46,369 nucleotides of DNA from Leucobacter sp. Ag1 (GTDB lineage Bacteria > Actinomycetota > Actinomycetes > Actinomycetales > Microbacteriaceae). The notes below the pieces were generated by a model. The model saw only the letters and a list, made by a program, of their open reading frames with translations. It ran no database searches and was not told the DNA's origin. Made by a program: the position numbers and the translations under genes. Below, in pieces: positions 1 to 9,500 of this stretch (position 1 is the first letter of the stretch; each line of letters begins with the position of its first letter). The stretch spans positions 1 to 46,369 of the forward strand of contig NZ_LAYO01000083.1 in NCBI RefSeq assembly GCF_000980875.1, given 5' to 3'.

Positions 1-504
1 CATGTGGTCGGCCTCGTCGAGCACCGTGATCTCGACGCCGCCGAGATCGACGAGGCCCTGCTTCATGAGGTCGTCGAGGCGGCCGGGCGCGGCGACGACG
101 ATGTCGACGCCGGCCTCCAGAGCGGCCTCCTGGCGTCGCTGGGGGATCCCGCCGAAGATCGTGGTGACCTTGACGCCGACGGGGTCGGCGAGCATCTTGA
201 CGGTCTCGGCGATCTGCGTGACGAGCTCGCGGGTGGGGGCGAGCACGATGGCGCGCGGGCGGCTCGGCTTGCGCTTCTTCGCGGCGTCATCGGCGAGGTT
301 CGCGACGAGCGGGATGCCGAACGCGATGGTCTTGCCCGAACCCGTGCGGCCGCGGCCGAGCACGTCGCGGCCCGCGAGCGTGTCGGGGAGTGTGTCGCGC
401 TGGATGGGGAAGGGGGTGGTCTTGCCGTTCTTGTCGAGCGCGTGCGCGATGGGGGCGGGCACGCCGAGGTCGATGAACGAGGGAGTGGTCTGGTCGGTGG
501 TCAC
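1..504 (-). CDS. DEAD-box RNA helicase, N-terminal part (runs off left edge)
   Basis: ATP-dependent RNA helicase, first 168 residues only. Reading the minus strand from a GTG at 504 gives a Q-motif region (TTPFPIQRDTLP), Walker A/motif I (RTGSGKT), motif Ia (APTRELVTQI), motif Ib (APGRLDDL) and motif II DEAD at the very edge. These define superfamily 2 DEAD-box proteins, which remodel RNA in ribosome assembly or mRNA decay. The GTG is chosen because MTTDQTTPSFIDLGV precedes the Q motif at the expected distance; no strong ribosome-binding site is visible, so a slightly longer N-terminus is possible. The gene reads away from the TelA operon terminator and has its own promoter region in 505-727. 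Which RNA helicase subfamily it belongs to cannot be told without the C-terminus. Confidence 0.93.
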   Translation of the reverse strand, partial: MTTDQTTPSFIDLGVPAPIAHALDKNGKTTPFPIQRDTLPDTLAGRDVLGRGRTGSGKTIAFGIPLVANLADDAAKKRKPSRPRAIVLAPTRELVTQIAETVKMLADPVGVKVTTIFGGIPQRRQEAALEAGVDIVVAAPGRLDDLMKQGLVDLGGVEITVLDEADHM

Positions 505-641
505 GTGAGCGAGTGCTGCTTTCGTGTCGGTCCGGCGCGCGTCCGCAGGATCCGTGATCGGATCGAGTCGCTGGGCGTGGCCGATTCGGCGAGTGCGCGG
601 GTTCGCGCATCCGTTCGCCGCGGAAGAGTCGGTCGGCCCTG

Positions 642-658
642 GCGCATTCGCGATGCGC
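642..658. other. Small hairpin upstream of the RNA helicase
   Basis: GCGCAT (642-647) and ATGCGC (653-658) form a 6-bp stem with a five-base loop, and an 11-bp near-palindrome (664-674, CTGAA-A-TTCAG) lies beside it. Both lie 140-170 bases upstream of the helicase start. They could belong to a promoter, operator or structured leader, but I see no clear -10/-35 pair and the function is unknown. Confidence 0.25.
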
Positions 659-727
659 GAGCTCTGAAATTCAGCGACGTGGGGCCCGCCGATGCTGGGA
701 TCGGCGCGACCTCTTCGCCCAGTCTAC

Positions 728-773
728 CCGACGTGCCCGGGAGCGGCCCGAGGGGCGCTCCCGGGCACGTCGG
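728..773 (-). terminator. Strong hairpin terminator after telA
   Basis: A perfect 18-bp inverted repeat (728-745 and 756-773, loop of ten bases) begins two bases past the telA stop codon. It has no T-tract, as is common for intrinsic terminators of high-GC actinobacteria. It closes the vWA/XpaC-like/TelA operon and insulates the RNA helicase gene downstream. Confidence 0.8.
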
Positions 774-774
774 C

Positions 775-2160
775 TCAGCTCGTGAGCTTGCCCAGGAGGT
801 CGGCACCCGGGTCCGTCGTGGATCCGGCGCCGGAACCGCGCGTGACCGATCCCGCCGCATCGCCCCGGGACCCGTTCGCCACCGCGCGCTGCGAAGCGAC
901 GACGGCGTCCTCGATGACCGACTCGCCGCGCTCGAGCGCCTGGATGTTGCGCGCGCGCAGGGCGCGTCCCGCGCGATCCGCTTCGACGATCGCGGCGCAC
1001 TGCGCCTTCACCGAGTCGATCACGGCCCAGATGGTCTCCTCGGTGATGACGGGCATCTGCGAGGCGTTCGCGACCGCTTCGACCGACTTCGCGGTCTCGG
1101 CGAACGCGCCCTGGATGAGCTTGTTGGTGCCCTCCTGGATCGAGGCGCCCATCTCGGCGCCCTCGCGGGCGAACGCCGCCTGCTGCCAGAGGGCGAGCGA
1201 CTGACGTGCGGAGGGGAGACCCATGGTGCGGAACGTCGCGAGGCGGCGGCGCAGCGCGAAGGTCGTGACGACCAGGTTGCGGGTCGCGGGGGCGTGGGCG
1301 AAGCCGAGGAAGAACTGCGAGCGCCAGTCGGCCCAGGTCTTCTCGGTCTCCGAGAGCACGAGCGAGAGGTTGCTCTGGATCTCGCGCAGCTCGCTCACCG
1401 AGATGGCCTTGCCCTGGTAGGTCGTCGACTCGGTGCCGGCGGTCTCGGCCATCCGGAGCGCGGTATCGGCCTCGTCGAACTCGGTGCGGAGCACCTCGAT
1501 GACCTGCTCGAGCGCGGCGAGCACCGCGACCACGTCGTCCATGTGCTCGAGGGTCTGCGCGTGGAGCAGCTGACCGCGGGCGATGTTGTCGGCGAGCGCG
1601 TTCTCCATCTCCTGCAGCTTGACCTCGGCGAGGTCGATCTTGTCGGAGATCGGCTTCGACTCGCGGATCATGGTGCTGAGGGTGTACTTGCCCTTCTTGA
1701 ACCAGCCGACGATCGCGTTCGCCGCGTCCTCGAGCTTCTGCGAGCGCCACTTCTTCTCGAAGCCGTCCATGGTGCGGAGCATGTCGTTGACGATGGCATC
1801 GGCCTCGGGCACGCGGATGTTGCGCTGGGCGTCGAGCAGCTGCACGGAGGCGCTGTTCAACTTCTGCATCACCGGGCCGCCGAAGGTGACGATCTGGTTC
1901 ACGTCGGCGACGAACTTCTGCGCGAGCGCCGGTGCGCCGCGCTGCAGGTCGGCGAGCTGCTGCTCGGTGAGCAGGCTGCGGAACTTGAACACCGCGTCGG
2001 CGGGCGTCTTCGCCGCGGACTCGATGTCGCTCGCGGGCGCTTCGGCGACGGCGGCCTCGAGGGCGGAGCCGGGGACCTCGGCGGCGCGGGTGTCCGCGGG
2101 CTCGAGCAGCTGCGCGAAGTCGACGGAGATGGTGGGTTCGGTGCCGGTGGAATCGGTCAT
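775..2160 (-). CDS. telA: TelA-family toxic anion resistance protein
   Basis: 461-residue cytoplasmic protein of the TelA family (PF05816). Family members are linked to tellurite and other envelope or chemical stress resistance; their biochemical activity is unsettled. The sequence is almost wholly alpha-helical and heptad-rich. The core spans about residues 60-400 and includes TFGGPVMQKLNSASVQLLD, ARGQLLHAQTLEHMDD and a C-terminal AGRALRARNIQALERGESVI segment. The tail (about 420-461) is low-complexity Gly/Ser/Ala. It starts at ATG 2160 with AGGA a few bases upstream, nine bases after the XpaC-like gene, and is last in a three-gene operon ending at the hairpin 728-773. In Bacillus a TelA homologue (YaaN) lies in an operon with XpaC, and TelA and vWA proteins recur in tellurium-resistance-like stress loci, so the context fits. 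Confidence 0.92.
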   Translation of the reverse strand: MTDSTGTEPTISVDFAQLLEPADTRAAEVPGSALEAAVAEAPASDIESAAKTPADAVFKFRSLLTEQQLADLQRGAPALAQKFVADVNQIVTFGGPVMQKLNSASVQLLDAQRNIRVPEADAIVNDMLRTMDGFEKKWRSQKLEDAANAIVGWFKKGKYTLSTMIRESKPISDKIDLAEVKLQEMENALADNIARGQLLHAQTLEHMDDVVAVLAALEQVIEVLRTEFDEADTALRMAETAGTESTTYQGKAISVSELREIQSNLSLVLSETEKTWADWRSQFFLGFAHAPATRNLVVTTFALRRRLATFRTMGLPSARQSLALWQQAAFAREGAEMGASIQEGTNKLIQGAFAETAKSVEAVANASQMPVITEETIWAVIDSVKAQCAAIVEADRAGRALRARNIQALERGESVIEDAVVASQRAVANGSRGDAAGSVTRGSGAGSTTDPGADLLGKLTS

Positions 2161-2169
2161 GTCGGGTCC

Positions 2170-3159
2170 TTAGCTCTGCGGGTTGCTCGGATCGCGATCG
2201 CTGTACACGTCGGACAGCTTCGCATCGTTGACGGCCTTGATGAGGGAGTCGAGGGCGACCTTGAATTCGAGGTCCCGCGACTCGTTGACCTGCCGGATGT
2301 TCTCGACGGCCTGCAGGTCGACGGAATCGACGGCGCGCTGCACCTCGGCCAGTCGACCCTGCGGGTTGCTCCAGTACTGGGGGTTGCGCTGCACATCGCC
2401 GTAGTAGTCGTCGGCGAGGGCCTTCACGAGCTTGGAGAGGGTGTCTCGGTACTGGACGAGCAGCAGCCGGAGCTGCTGGTCCGTTCCTCGGCTGCGCACC
2501 CGGACGAACAGCTCGGATAGGTGCTCGGACAGCCCGTTCAGACGGGGACCGAGCTCGGGATATGCCCCCGCCAGGCGGCGGATCTCGTCGATCGCATCGC
2601 GGACGAACTCGCCGTTCTCGCCGTGCAGGGCGGCTTCGAGCTGCTTCTCGAGCTTGCGCGAGGCTCCGACCGCGCGCTTCGCGTTGCGGGAGCGGCGGAT
2701 CAGCAGCGTCGTGACCGCCGCGCCGACCGCCACCAGGACCAGGACGCCGGCGCCCACGATCCAGGGGGCTCCGCCATCGCCCTGGCCGCCGGAGGGCGCG
2801 GGTCCCGCGGAGACGAGCGTGCTCGCGATGTTGGCGACGGCCTCGCCGCCGTCGGGCAGATTCTGCGAGTTCAGCTCGGTCGCGATCTTGTTCGCGTCCC
2901 CGTTCGAGGCGACCCCGAAGCGGTCCTTCGCGCGGTCCTCGATGACGACGACCGTCTGGGCGCCGGTCGCGGCCTTGAACTCGTTCGCGACGGTCCCGGA
3001 GGAGACGCTCTGGGCCTGATCCGGGGCGGGGATCACCAGGACCCGCGCGCCGCTCGGCAGCACCGAGGCCAGCGAATCCGGGTCCGATATCGAGGCGCCG
3101 TCGACCAGGCAGACGGTCCGGTCGCCGCAGACCTGGATGATCTGTTCGATTGTGCTCAC
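2170..3159 (-). CDS. XpaC-like single-pass membrane protein
   Basis: 329 residues from GTG 3159, with AGGCGG just upstream. An N-terminal extracytoplasmic-type domain (about 1-130; IIQVCGDRTVCLVDGAS near the start) is followed by a Gly/Pro-rich linker. One membrane helix (about 135-160, WIVGAGVLVLVAVGAAV) leads to basic residues RRSRNAKR, then an all-helical cytoplasmic domain (about 170-329). The C-terminal part (LLLVQYRDTLSKLVKALADDYY and onward) resembles the XpaC family (PF10112), whose Bacillus member is encoded next to a TelA homologue; this assignment is inference. The N-terminal half looks like the short luminal domain of actinobacterial TPM-like membrane proteins, but I cannot name it. 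It lies nine bases after the vWA lipoprotein gene and ten before telA, so the three are almost surely co-transcribed. Confidence 0.8.
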   Translation of the reverse strand: MSTIEQIIQVCGDRTVCLVDGASISDPDSLASVLPSGARVLVIPAPDQAQSVSSGTVANEFKAATGAQTVVVIEDRAKDRFGVASNGDANKIATELNSQNLPDGGEAVANIASTLVSAGPAPSGGQGDGGAPWIVGAGVLVLVAVGAAVTTLLIRRSRNAKRAVGASRKLEKQLEAALHGENGEFVRDAIDEIRRLAGAYPELGPRLNGLSEHLSELFVRVRSRGTDQQLRLLLVQYRDTLSKLVKALADDYYGDVQRNPQYWSNPQGRLAEVQRAVDSVDLQAVENIRQVNESRDLEFKVALDSLIKAVNDAKLSDVYSDRDPSNPQS

Positions 3160-3168
3160 CGTGACCGC

Positions 3169-4992
3169 CTAGAAGTTGTTCATCACCGACTGGAAGGTCT
3201 CGGTGATCTTCGTCGGGTCGCTCGCGTCGAACACCTGCCCGCCGGAGGCCTTCGCGAGCCGTTCGAGCGAGGATTTGTCGGCCGCGTTCGAGTAGGCGAT
3301 GGCGAAGATCCGCACCGGCTTGCGGTTGCCGCCCTCCTTCTGGTCCGCGTTGATGCGCTGGATCAGGGAGTTCAGCGTGGTGCTCGAATCGGTGTCCTCG
3401 CCGTCGGAGAGCACGACGATCGCGTTGATCCGGCCCTCCTCCGCGTGCTGCTTCATGTAGTCGTAGGCCGACGACAGGGCGTCGTACAGCGGAGTGCCCG
3501 CGCGCTGGCTCTGCGCGAGGTCGTCGATCTCCTTCTTCAGGCCCTCCTTGTCGCCGCCGAGCGGGCCGAACGGGCGCACGACGGCGACGCCGGGCACGTT
3601 CTTCCCGTCGATCTTGGACTCGAGGCCGGTGGTGAACGCCCAGACGCCGATCTCGTCGGTGGGGCGCACCTGGCCGAGCGTCGTGGTCGAGCCGGCGAGC
3701 GCGCCGTCGAGGCGGGTCTTGCCCCCGCCGATGCTCTCGTCCATCGAGCCCGAGATGTCGATCAGCTGCAGGATCGCCGACGGCTTGCGGATCGCGGTCC
3801 ACTGGTCGAGCGCGGCCGAGACGACCTCGGGTGCGGGCTGGGGGAGCGTGATCGCCGGGCGCTTCGGATCGATGCCGACCTTGTCGTTCAGGTACTGGCT
3901 GACGTCGACCGAATCGTCGAGCGGGCGGAAGCCGTACTTCGGCAGCAGCTTCTGCGCCTCGGGCGTGCGCAGGAACTTCACGAACGCCTGCGAGGCGCTC
4001 TTCTGCTCGGGCGTCACCCAGGCGGCGTTCAGCACGACCGCCGGGTTGTCGCTCCACATCGATCCCTCGGCGGGGTACACCGCGACGAGCTTCTCGGACG
4101 GCGGCGTGAGGGTCTCGCCGGGCTGGACGGTGTGCGAGTCGGGGTTGCCGATGTTGTAGTTGTAGAGCGAGGTCTCCTCCAGCGCGATCGCGCTGACGTA
4201 GGAAGAACCCTTGCCCGAGGTCTTGTCGGCGAGGTTCTGCAGCACCTTGCCCGTGGTGTCGCCGTAGTGGATCGCGCCCGACTCGAAGGCCTTGTTGAAC
4301 GCTTCGGCCTTCTGCACATCGGCCGTGGTCAGATCCTTCGCCTTGCCGGCGGCCGCGTAGCTCTGCATCAGGAGCATCGAGAGGCCGGTGGTCGAGGTGT
4401 TGGGGTTGGTCTTCGCGATCTTGAAGGAGCCCCAGATCGACTTGCCGAGGGCGCCCCAGCCCTCGGGGTTCTCGATGAGCCCCTTGATCTGGGCGATGCT
4501 GACGGGCTTGGCCGGGTAGTCGAGCGCGCGCGCCATCGACTCGGGGACCCCGAACACGACGGGGGTCTTCGCGAAGCTCTCGGCGCCGGCCACGACCTGC
4601 TCGCCCGAGATGGAGGCGACGCGGTCGGTCCAGACGGTCGAAGCGGGGGACCAGACGCTCGGCGCGGTGTCGGCGCCGAGCTTCCACTCCTTCGTCGAGT
4701 CCGAGAGGTACTGCGCGGCCTTGCCGGAGGCGACGTTGACGGGGCGCACGGTGGCGCACGTCTTGAGCCCCTGGTGCTCGGACGACTTCTTGAACTGCTC
4801 GCCGAGGGCCTCCATGAGGTTGACCTTCTCGGACGAGGTCGCGACCACGACGGAGGTGCAGCCGTCGTCGGAGGCGCCGCCCGCGGTGTTCGATCCGGTC
4901 CCGGACGCACTGCAGCCCGCGAGGGCGAGCGTCAGCGCGGCGCCGAGCGCCAGGGCCGTCGTGAACCGGCGTCTGTGGAGAGTGTCGAGCAT
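3169..4992 (-). CDS. Lipoprotein with solute-binding-like and von Willebrand factor A domains
   Basis: 607-residue predicted lipoprotein. Starting at ATG 4992 (GAAGGTG about ten bases upstream) gives a clean signal peptide, HRRRF then a hydrophobic stretch ending in lipobox LAGC with Cys27. An in-frame start farther upstream would bury this signal and is rejected. Residues about 40-390 resemble an extracellular solute-binding protein of the SBP_bac_11 type. Residues about 405-607 are a vWA domain with an intact MIDAS: DISGS near residue 412, a conserved Thr, and SDGEDTD later. The domain should bind a metal and a partner protein outside the membrane. It is first in an operon with the XpaC-like and TelA proteins, suggesting a surface sensor or scaffold coupled through the membrane protein to cytoplasmic TelA; that link is inference. 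Confidence 0.88.
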   Translation of the reverse strand: MLDTLHRRRFTTALALGAALTLALAGCSASGTGSNTAGGASDDGCTSVVVATSSEKVNLMEALGEQFKKSSEHQGLKTCATVRPVNVASGKAAQYLSDSTKEWKLGADTAPSVWSPASTVWTDRVASISGEQVVAGAESFAKTPVVFGVPESMARALDYPAKPVSIAQIKGLIENPEGWGALGKSIWGSFKIAKTNPNTSTTGLSMLLMQSYAAAGKAKDLTTADVQKAEAFNKAFESGAIHYGDTTGKVLQNLADKTSGKGSSYVSAIALEETSLYNYNIGNPDSHTVQPGETLTPPSEKLVAVYPAEGSMWSDNPAVVLNAAWVTPEQKSASQAFVKFLRTPEAQKLLPKYGFRPLDDSVDVSQYLNDKVGIDPKRPAITLPQPAPEVVSAALDQWTAIRKPSAILQLIDISGSMDESIGGGKTRLDGALAGSTTTLGQVRPTDEIGVWAFTTGLESKIDGKNVPGVAVVRPFGPLGGDKEGLKKEIDDLAQSQRAGTPLYDALSSAYDYMKQHAEEGRINAIVVLSDGEDTDSSTTLNSLIQRINADQKEGGNRKPVRIFAIAYSNAADKSSLERLAKASGGQVFDASDPTKITETFQSVMNNF

Positions 4993-5177
4993 CGTCGTTG
5001 GCACCTTCGGGCTTCGCGTCCTGGGGTCGGGCGTGACCTGAACTGCTTCCAGTCTTGCACGTCGGGGCGCCGGTCCGCGCGATGCGTTCCACCGTTCGCG
5101 CTGAGCGTTCCGCCCTGCGATCGCGCGGATGCGCGACACGTCGCGTCACAGGAGGGGTCGGTCTGAGAAGATGAAGC

Positions 5178-6467
5178 ATGACACGCATCCGCATTCGCGA
5201 ATTCCACGACGACGACCTCGACGGGGTCGTGCGCCTCTGGTGGGAGGTGCGCTCGACGGTCGACCAGCCGGTGTACTCGCTCGCGGAGGTCACGGCGTCC
5301 TGCCGCGAGGACCACGCGGTGGTCGCGGTGCGGGGCGACCGGATCGTGGCGGCCGCCGTGGGGCGGGCCGCCCACGCTCAGGGGTGGGTCGTCTTCTTCG
5401 GGATCTCCGAGGACGCCCGATCCGAGAACGTGTCGGGAGCGCTGCTCGACGCGCTCGAGCGCAAGATGGCGCCGCTCGGCCTGTCCACGCTCTCGGTGCT
5501 CATGCCCGAGGGCGGACGACTGGGGCTGCTCACCTCGAACGGCTTCCAGCTGCGCTACGGGCTGCGCTACCTCGAGCGGCAGATGCCGGTGCAGCGCCGC
5601 GAGCTCGACCTGCTGAAGGACGTCGGCGGACGGGTGCTGCCGCGCCATCTCTGGGAGAACGTGGCGGGCATGCGGCACGAGAAGCAGCTGCTCGAGGAGC
5701 GCCTCGTGGCGCCCCTCGCCGAACCCGACCTCGCCGATCGGTACGGGGTCGTCCCGCCGCACGCGGTGATGCTGTTCGGACCTCCGGGAACGGGCAAGAC
5801 CACCTTCGCGAAGGCGGTCGCCTCCCGCCTCGACTGGCCCTTCGTCGAGGTCTTCCCGTCGCGTCTCGGCGATGCGGGCAGCGGGATGGCGGCGTCGCTG
5901 CGCAACGTCTTCGAGCGGATCGAGCAGTTGGAGCACGCGGTCGTGTTCATCGACGAGGTCGAGGAGATCGCGTCGCAGCGCCGAGGCGATCCGCCGTCGC
6001 CGACGCAGGGCGTCACGAACGAGCTGCTCAAGATCGTCGCCGATTTCCGGGATCGCGAGGGCCAGCTGCTCATCTGCGCGACCAACTTCGTGCGGGCGCT
6101 CGACGCCGCGTTCCTGCGCCACGGCCGATTCGACTACGTGCTGCCGATCGGGCTTCCCGACGCGGAGGCGCGCGAGGCGATCTGGCGCCGGTACGTGCCC
6201 GGCGAGATCTCGGAATCGATCGACTTCGGCGTCCTCGTCGCGGAGAGCGACGGCCTGACCCCCGCGGACATCGAGTACGCGGCCCGCCGCGCGTCGCAGG
6301 AGGCGCTGGCCCGGGTGCTGCGCGCCGAGGGCGCGGTGCTCGAAACCGACCGCACCCAGCTCGACACCGCCGACTACCGTGCGGCGCTCGAGGTCACCCG
6401 CGCGACCGTCTCCGAGGAGGAGCAGTCGGCGTTCTCAAAGGACATCGAGACCCTGGCCCGGCTCTGA
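5178..6467 (+). CDS. GNAT acetyltransferase / AAA+ ATPase fusion protein
   Basis: 429-residue two-domain protein. Residues about 1-140 form a GNAT fold: IRIREFHDDDLDGVVRLW at the start, a VVAVRGDRIVAAAVGR strand pair and GLLTSNGFQLRYGLRYLER near the end, as in ribosomal-protein-type N-acetyltransferases. Residues about 160-429 form an AAA+ module with Walker A GPPGTGKT (201-208), Walker B VVFIDEVEE (about 254-262), sensor 1 ICATNF, an RHGRFD arginine-finger motif and a C-terminal DGLTPADIEYAARRA lid, closest to the FtsH/Cdc48/spastin-like classical clade. Starts at ATG 5178 with GAGAAG upstream. It is divergent from the vWA/XpaC/TelA operon across 185 bases, so it may share regulation. The substrate is unknown; whether the GNAT part binds acetyl-CoA is not provable here. 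The closeness to chemical-stress genes is suggestive only. Confidence 0.87.
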   Translation: MTRIRIREFHDDDLDGVVRLWWEVRSTVDQPVYSLAEVTASCREDHAVVAVRGDRIVAAAVGRAAHAQGWVVFFGISEDARSENVSGALLDALERKMAPLGLSTLSVLMPEGGRLGLLTSNGFQLRYGLRYLERQMPVQRRELDLLKDVGGRVLPRHLWENVAGMRHEKQLLEERLVAPLAEPDLADRYGVVPPHAVMLFGPPGTGKTTFAKAVASRLDWPFVEVFPSRLGDAGSGMAASLRNVFERIEQLEHAVVFIDEVEEIASQRRGDPPSPTQGVTNELLKIVADFRDREGQLLICATNFVRALDAAFLRHGRFDYVLPIGLPDAEAREAIWRRYVPGEISESIDFGVLVAESDGLTPADIEYAARRASQEALARVLRAEGAVLETDRTQLDTADYRAALEVTRATVSEEEQSAFSKDIETLARL

Positions 6468-6557
6468 GCGGGCGTCGACACCGACCAATGTCGGCGGGCA
6501 CCGATAGCGTCGGATGGACCTCGGCGATCGCCGGGAGGCGACGCGGAGGGAGAACGC

Positions 6558-9500
6558 ATGTTCGTGCAGCGCGGTGCTGACGGGGGAACCCGCCTGGTCA
6601 CGAGCGCGACCGACCTGACCGCGGCCAGCGCCTGCGAGTTCGCGTTCCTGCGGCGGGTCGACGCGAAGCTGGGACGCGCGGTCGAGGTTCCGCCGGACGA
6701 CGATCCGATGCTCGCGCGGGCGGCCCGTCTCGGCGACCAGCACGAGGAACGAACCCTCGAGGCCTACTGCGGTGAACTCGGAACGGGGGCGGCAGGGGTG
6801 GTCGAGATCCCCCGACCCGAGAGCATGGGCGAGGCCCAGCTGCTCGACGTCGCCGAGCAGACGACCGCGGCGCTCGCGGCGCGCGCGCCCCTGGTGTTCC
6901 AGGCGACCTTCTTCGACCCGGCCCAGCGCGCCGCCGATCCCGACGCCGGTGAGCCCGCCATCGGTTTCGTCGGCTTCGCCGACTTCCTGCGCCTCACCGT
7001 CGCGGACGGCTACGAGGTGCAGGACACGAAGCTCGCGCGGCGCGCGAAGGCGACCGCGCTCATGCAGCTGGCGGCCTATGCCGAGCAGCTCGAGCGAACC
7101 GGGATCCCCGTCGCTCCCGAGGCGACGCTGATCCTCGGCGACGGCGCGCATTCGAGGCATCGCCTCGCCGACATCGCTCCCGTGTTCCGGGCGCGGCGCG
7201 CTCGCATGCATCGGATCCTGCTCGACCGCTACGCGGCGGTCGGCGACGATGGCGCGCGCGAGTCGGCGGCTCCCGTCGCCTGGGGCGCCGAGGGCGTCGC
7301 GGCATGCGGCCGATGCGAGGTGTGCCTGCCCGAGGTCGAGCGCACCCGCGACCCCCTGCTCATCGCCGGGATCACCGCGGCCCAGCGCAACCGCCTGGTC
7401 GCGGCCGGCTTCGACCGGATCGACGCGGTCGCCGAGCTCGACGGCACCGTGGAACCGCCCGCCGAAGGATTCCGGGCGGTCGGCGGAGTCGCCGAGTCCG
7501 AGCGGGTGCCCGGCATCGGCCTGCACGTGCTCGAACGGCTCGCGGCGCAGGCCCGCGTGCAGCTCGACGCCCGGGCGGGCGAGCTCCCGCCGTTCCGAGT
7601 CATCGATGCCGCCGCGCTCGCGGCGATCCCGCGACCGAACTCCGGCGACCTGTTCTTCGACTTCGAGGGCGACCCGATGTACCGCGAACCCGGGGACGCG
7701 AGCGATGCCCGCTGGGGGATCGACTACCTCTTCGGCTCGGTCGACGAGCAGGAGCGGTTCCTGCCGCTCTGGGCCCACGATCTCGACGCCGAGAAGCGCA
7801 CCCTGCTGCGGTTCCTCGAACTGGTGCGCCAGCGCCGGATCGACTTCCCGGGCATGCGGATCTACCACTACGCGGCGTACGAGCGCACCCACCTGCTGAG
7901 CATCGCGGCTCGCCACGGGGTGGGCGAAGCCGAGGTCGACGACCTGCTGCGCGAGCACGTGCTGATAGATCTCTACCCGATCGTGCGCAAGGCGCTGCGC
8001 ATCGGCACCCGCTCCTACTCGATCAAGAAGCTGGAACCGCTCTACATGGGCGATGAGCTGCGCGACGCCGACGGCGTGACGAGCGGCGCGCAGTCCGTCA
8101 CCGAGTTCGCCGAGGCGAGTGAGCAGCTCCGCTCGACCGACCCCGCGGAGCGCGCGGAGGGCGAGCGCCGGCTCGCCGCGATCGCGGACTACAACCGCTA
8201 CGACTGCGTATCCACCCTGCGGCTGCGCGACTGGCTCCGTGGGATCGCGCAGGAGCACGGCGTCGATCCGTTCCCCGAGGCGCTCCCGGCGGACGAGGAT
8301 GAGCCCGAGCTCCGGCTGAGCCCGGTCGCCGAGGCGCTCGGGCGGCACGCCGAGCAGATCTCCGATCCCGCGATCGCCAAGACCGCGGCGCTCGCCTCGA
8401 GCGCGATCGACTACCACCAGCGCGAACAGAAATCGTTCTGGTGGGCGCACTACGCACGACTTGTCGACCCCCTCGAGGACTGGGCGGACACCCGCGATGT
8501 GCTCGTCGTCGACGACCTGCTCAGCCGGGTCTCCGACGACTGGCACGTGCCGGACGAACCGCGGGCGCGCGCACTGCGGCGGCGGGTCCGGTTGCGCGGT
8601 GCGCTCGCGCCGGGCAGCTCGCTCCGGCCGGGCGGTCAGGCCTATCTGCTCTACGAGGCACCCGCGCCGTTCGCGACCCGCGGCGTCGAACCCGGTGCCC
8701 GCAGCGCCTCCCGGGTCACGGTGGTCGAACGCGACGGCGATGAGGTGCTCGTGGAGGAGCTGCTGCCGCGCGACGCGACGCCCTTCGACGTGCTTCCCGT
8801 CGCGCTCGTGCCCGGTCCGCCGCCGCACGCCGGTCAGCAGAAGGGCGCGATCGAAGCCTGGGGACGCGCGTTCGCGTCCGCGCTCGACCGCGGGGAGCTC
8901 CCGCGGGATCCGGTCGTCGACCTGATCCGGCGAACGGCGCCCGTGCTCGGTGCCGGTGCTCCGATCGTCGATCCGGCGAGCGAGCTCGCGCTCGTCGCCG
9001 GCGGCGACGATGAGGCCCGCACGATCGGAGCCGTCACGGCGACCCTGCGGGAGCTCGACCGCTCCTACCTCGCGGTCCAGGGTCCACCGGGCACCGGAAA
9101 GACCTACCTCGCCGCACGCGTCATCCGTCGACTGGTCGAGGAGGACGGCTGGCGGATCGGCGTCGTCGCGCAGTCCCACCGGGTGGTCGAGCACGTCCTC
9201 GAGGGCGTCGTCGCCGCGGGACTGGCCTCGGAACAGGTCGGCAAGGTCCCGCAGAGCGGTCGGGCCGACGACGCCGCGGAGCCGGCGTTCCGGGCGCTCG
9301 GACGCAACACCCATCGGCTGTTCCTCCGCGAGCACGAGGCGGCCGGCCTGGGCTGCGTGCTCGGCGGCACGGCCTGGGACTTCAGCAACCCGACCCGCGT
9401 CGCGCGCCACGAACTCGACCTGCTCGTGATCGACGAGGCCGGGCAGTTCTCGCTCGCCCCGACCATCGCGGCATCGGTCGGCGCCAAACGATTGCTCCTG

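Noticed and set aside
671-5293. A 1540-codon open frame on the minus strand covering three genes, and a long plus-strand frame at 4-2520
   Set aside because: Their composition is Arg/Gly/Asp/Ala-rich without domains and they run over TelA, XpaC-like and vWA genes that carry clear motifs. Such frames arise from the third-position GC bias.
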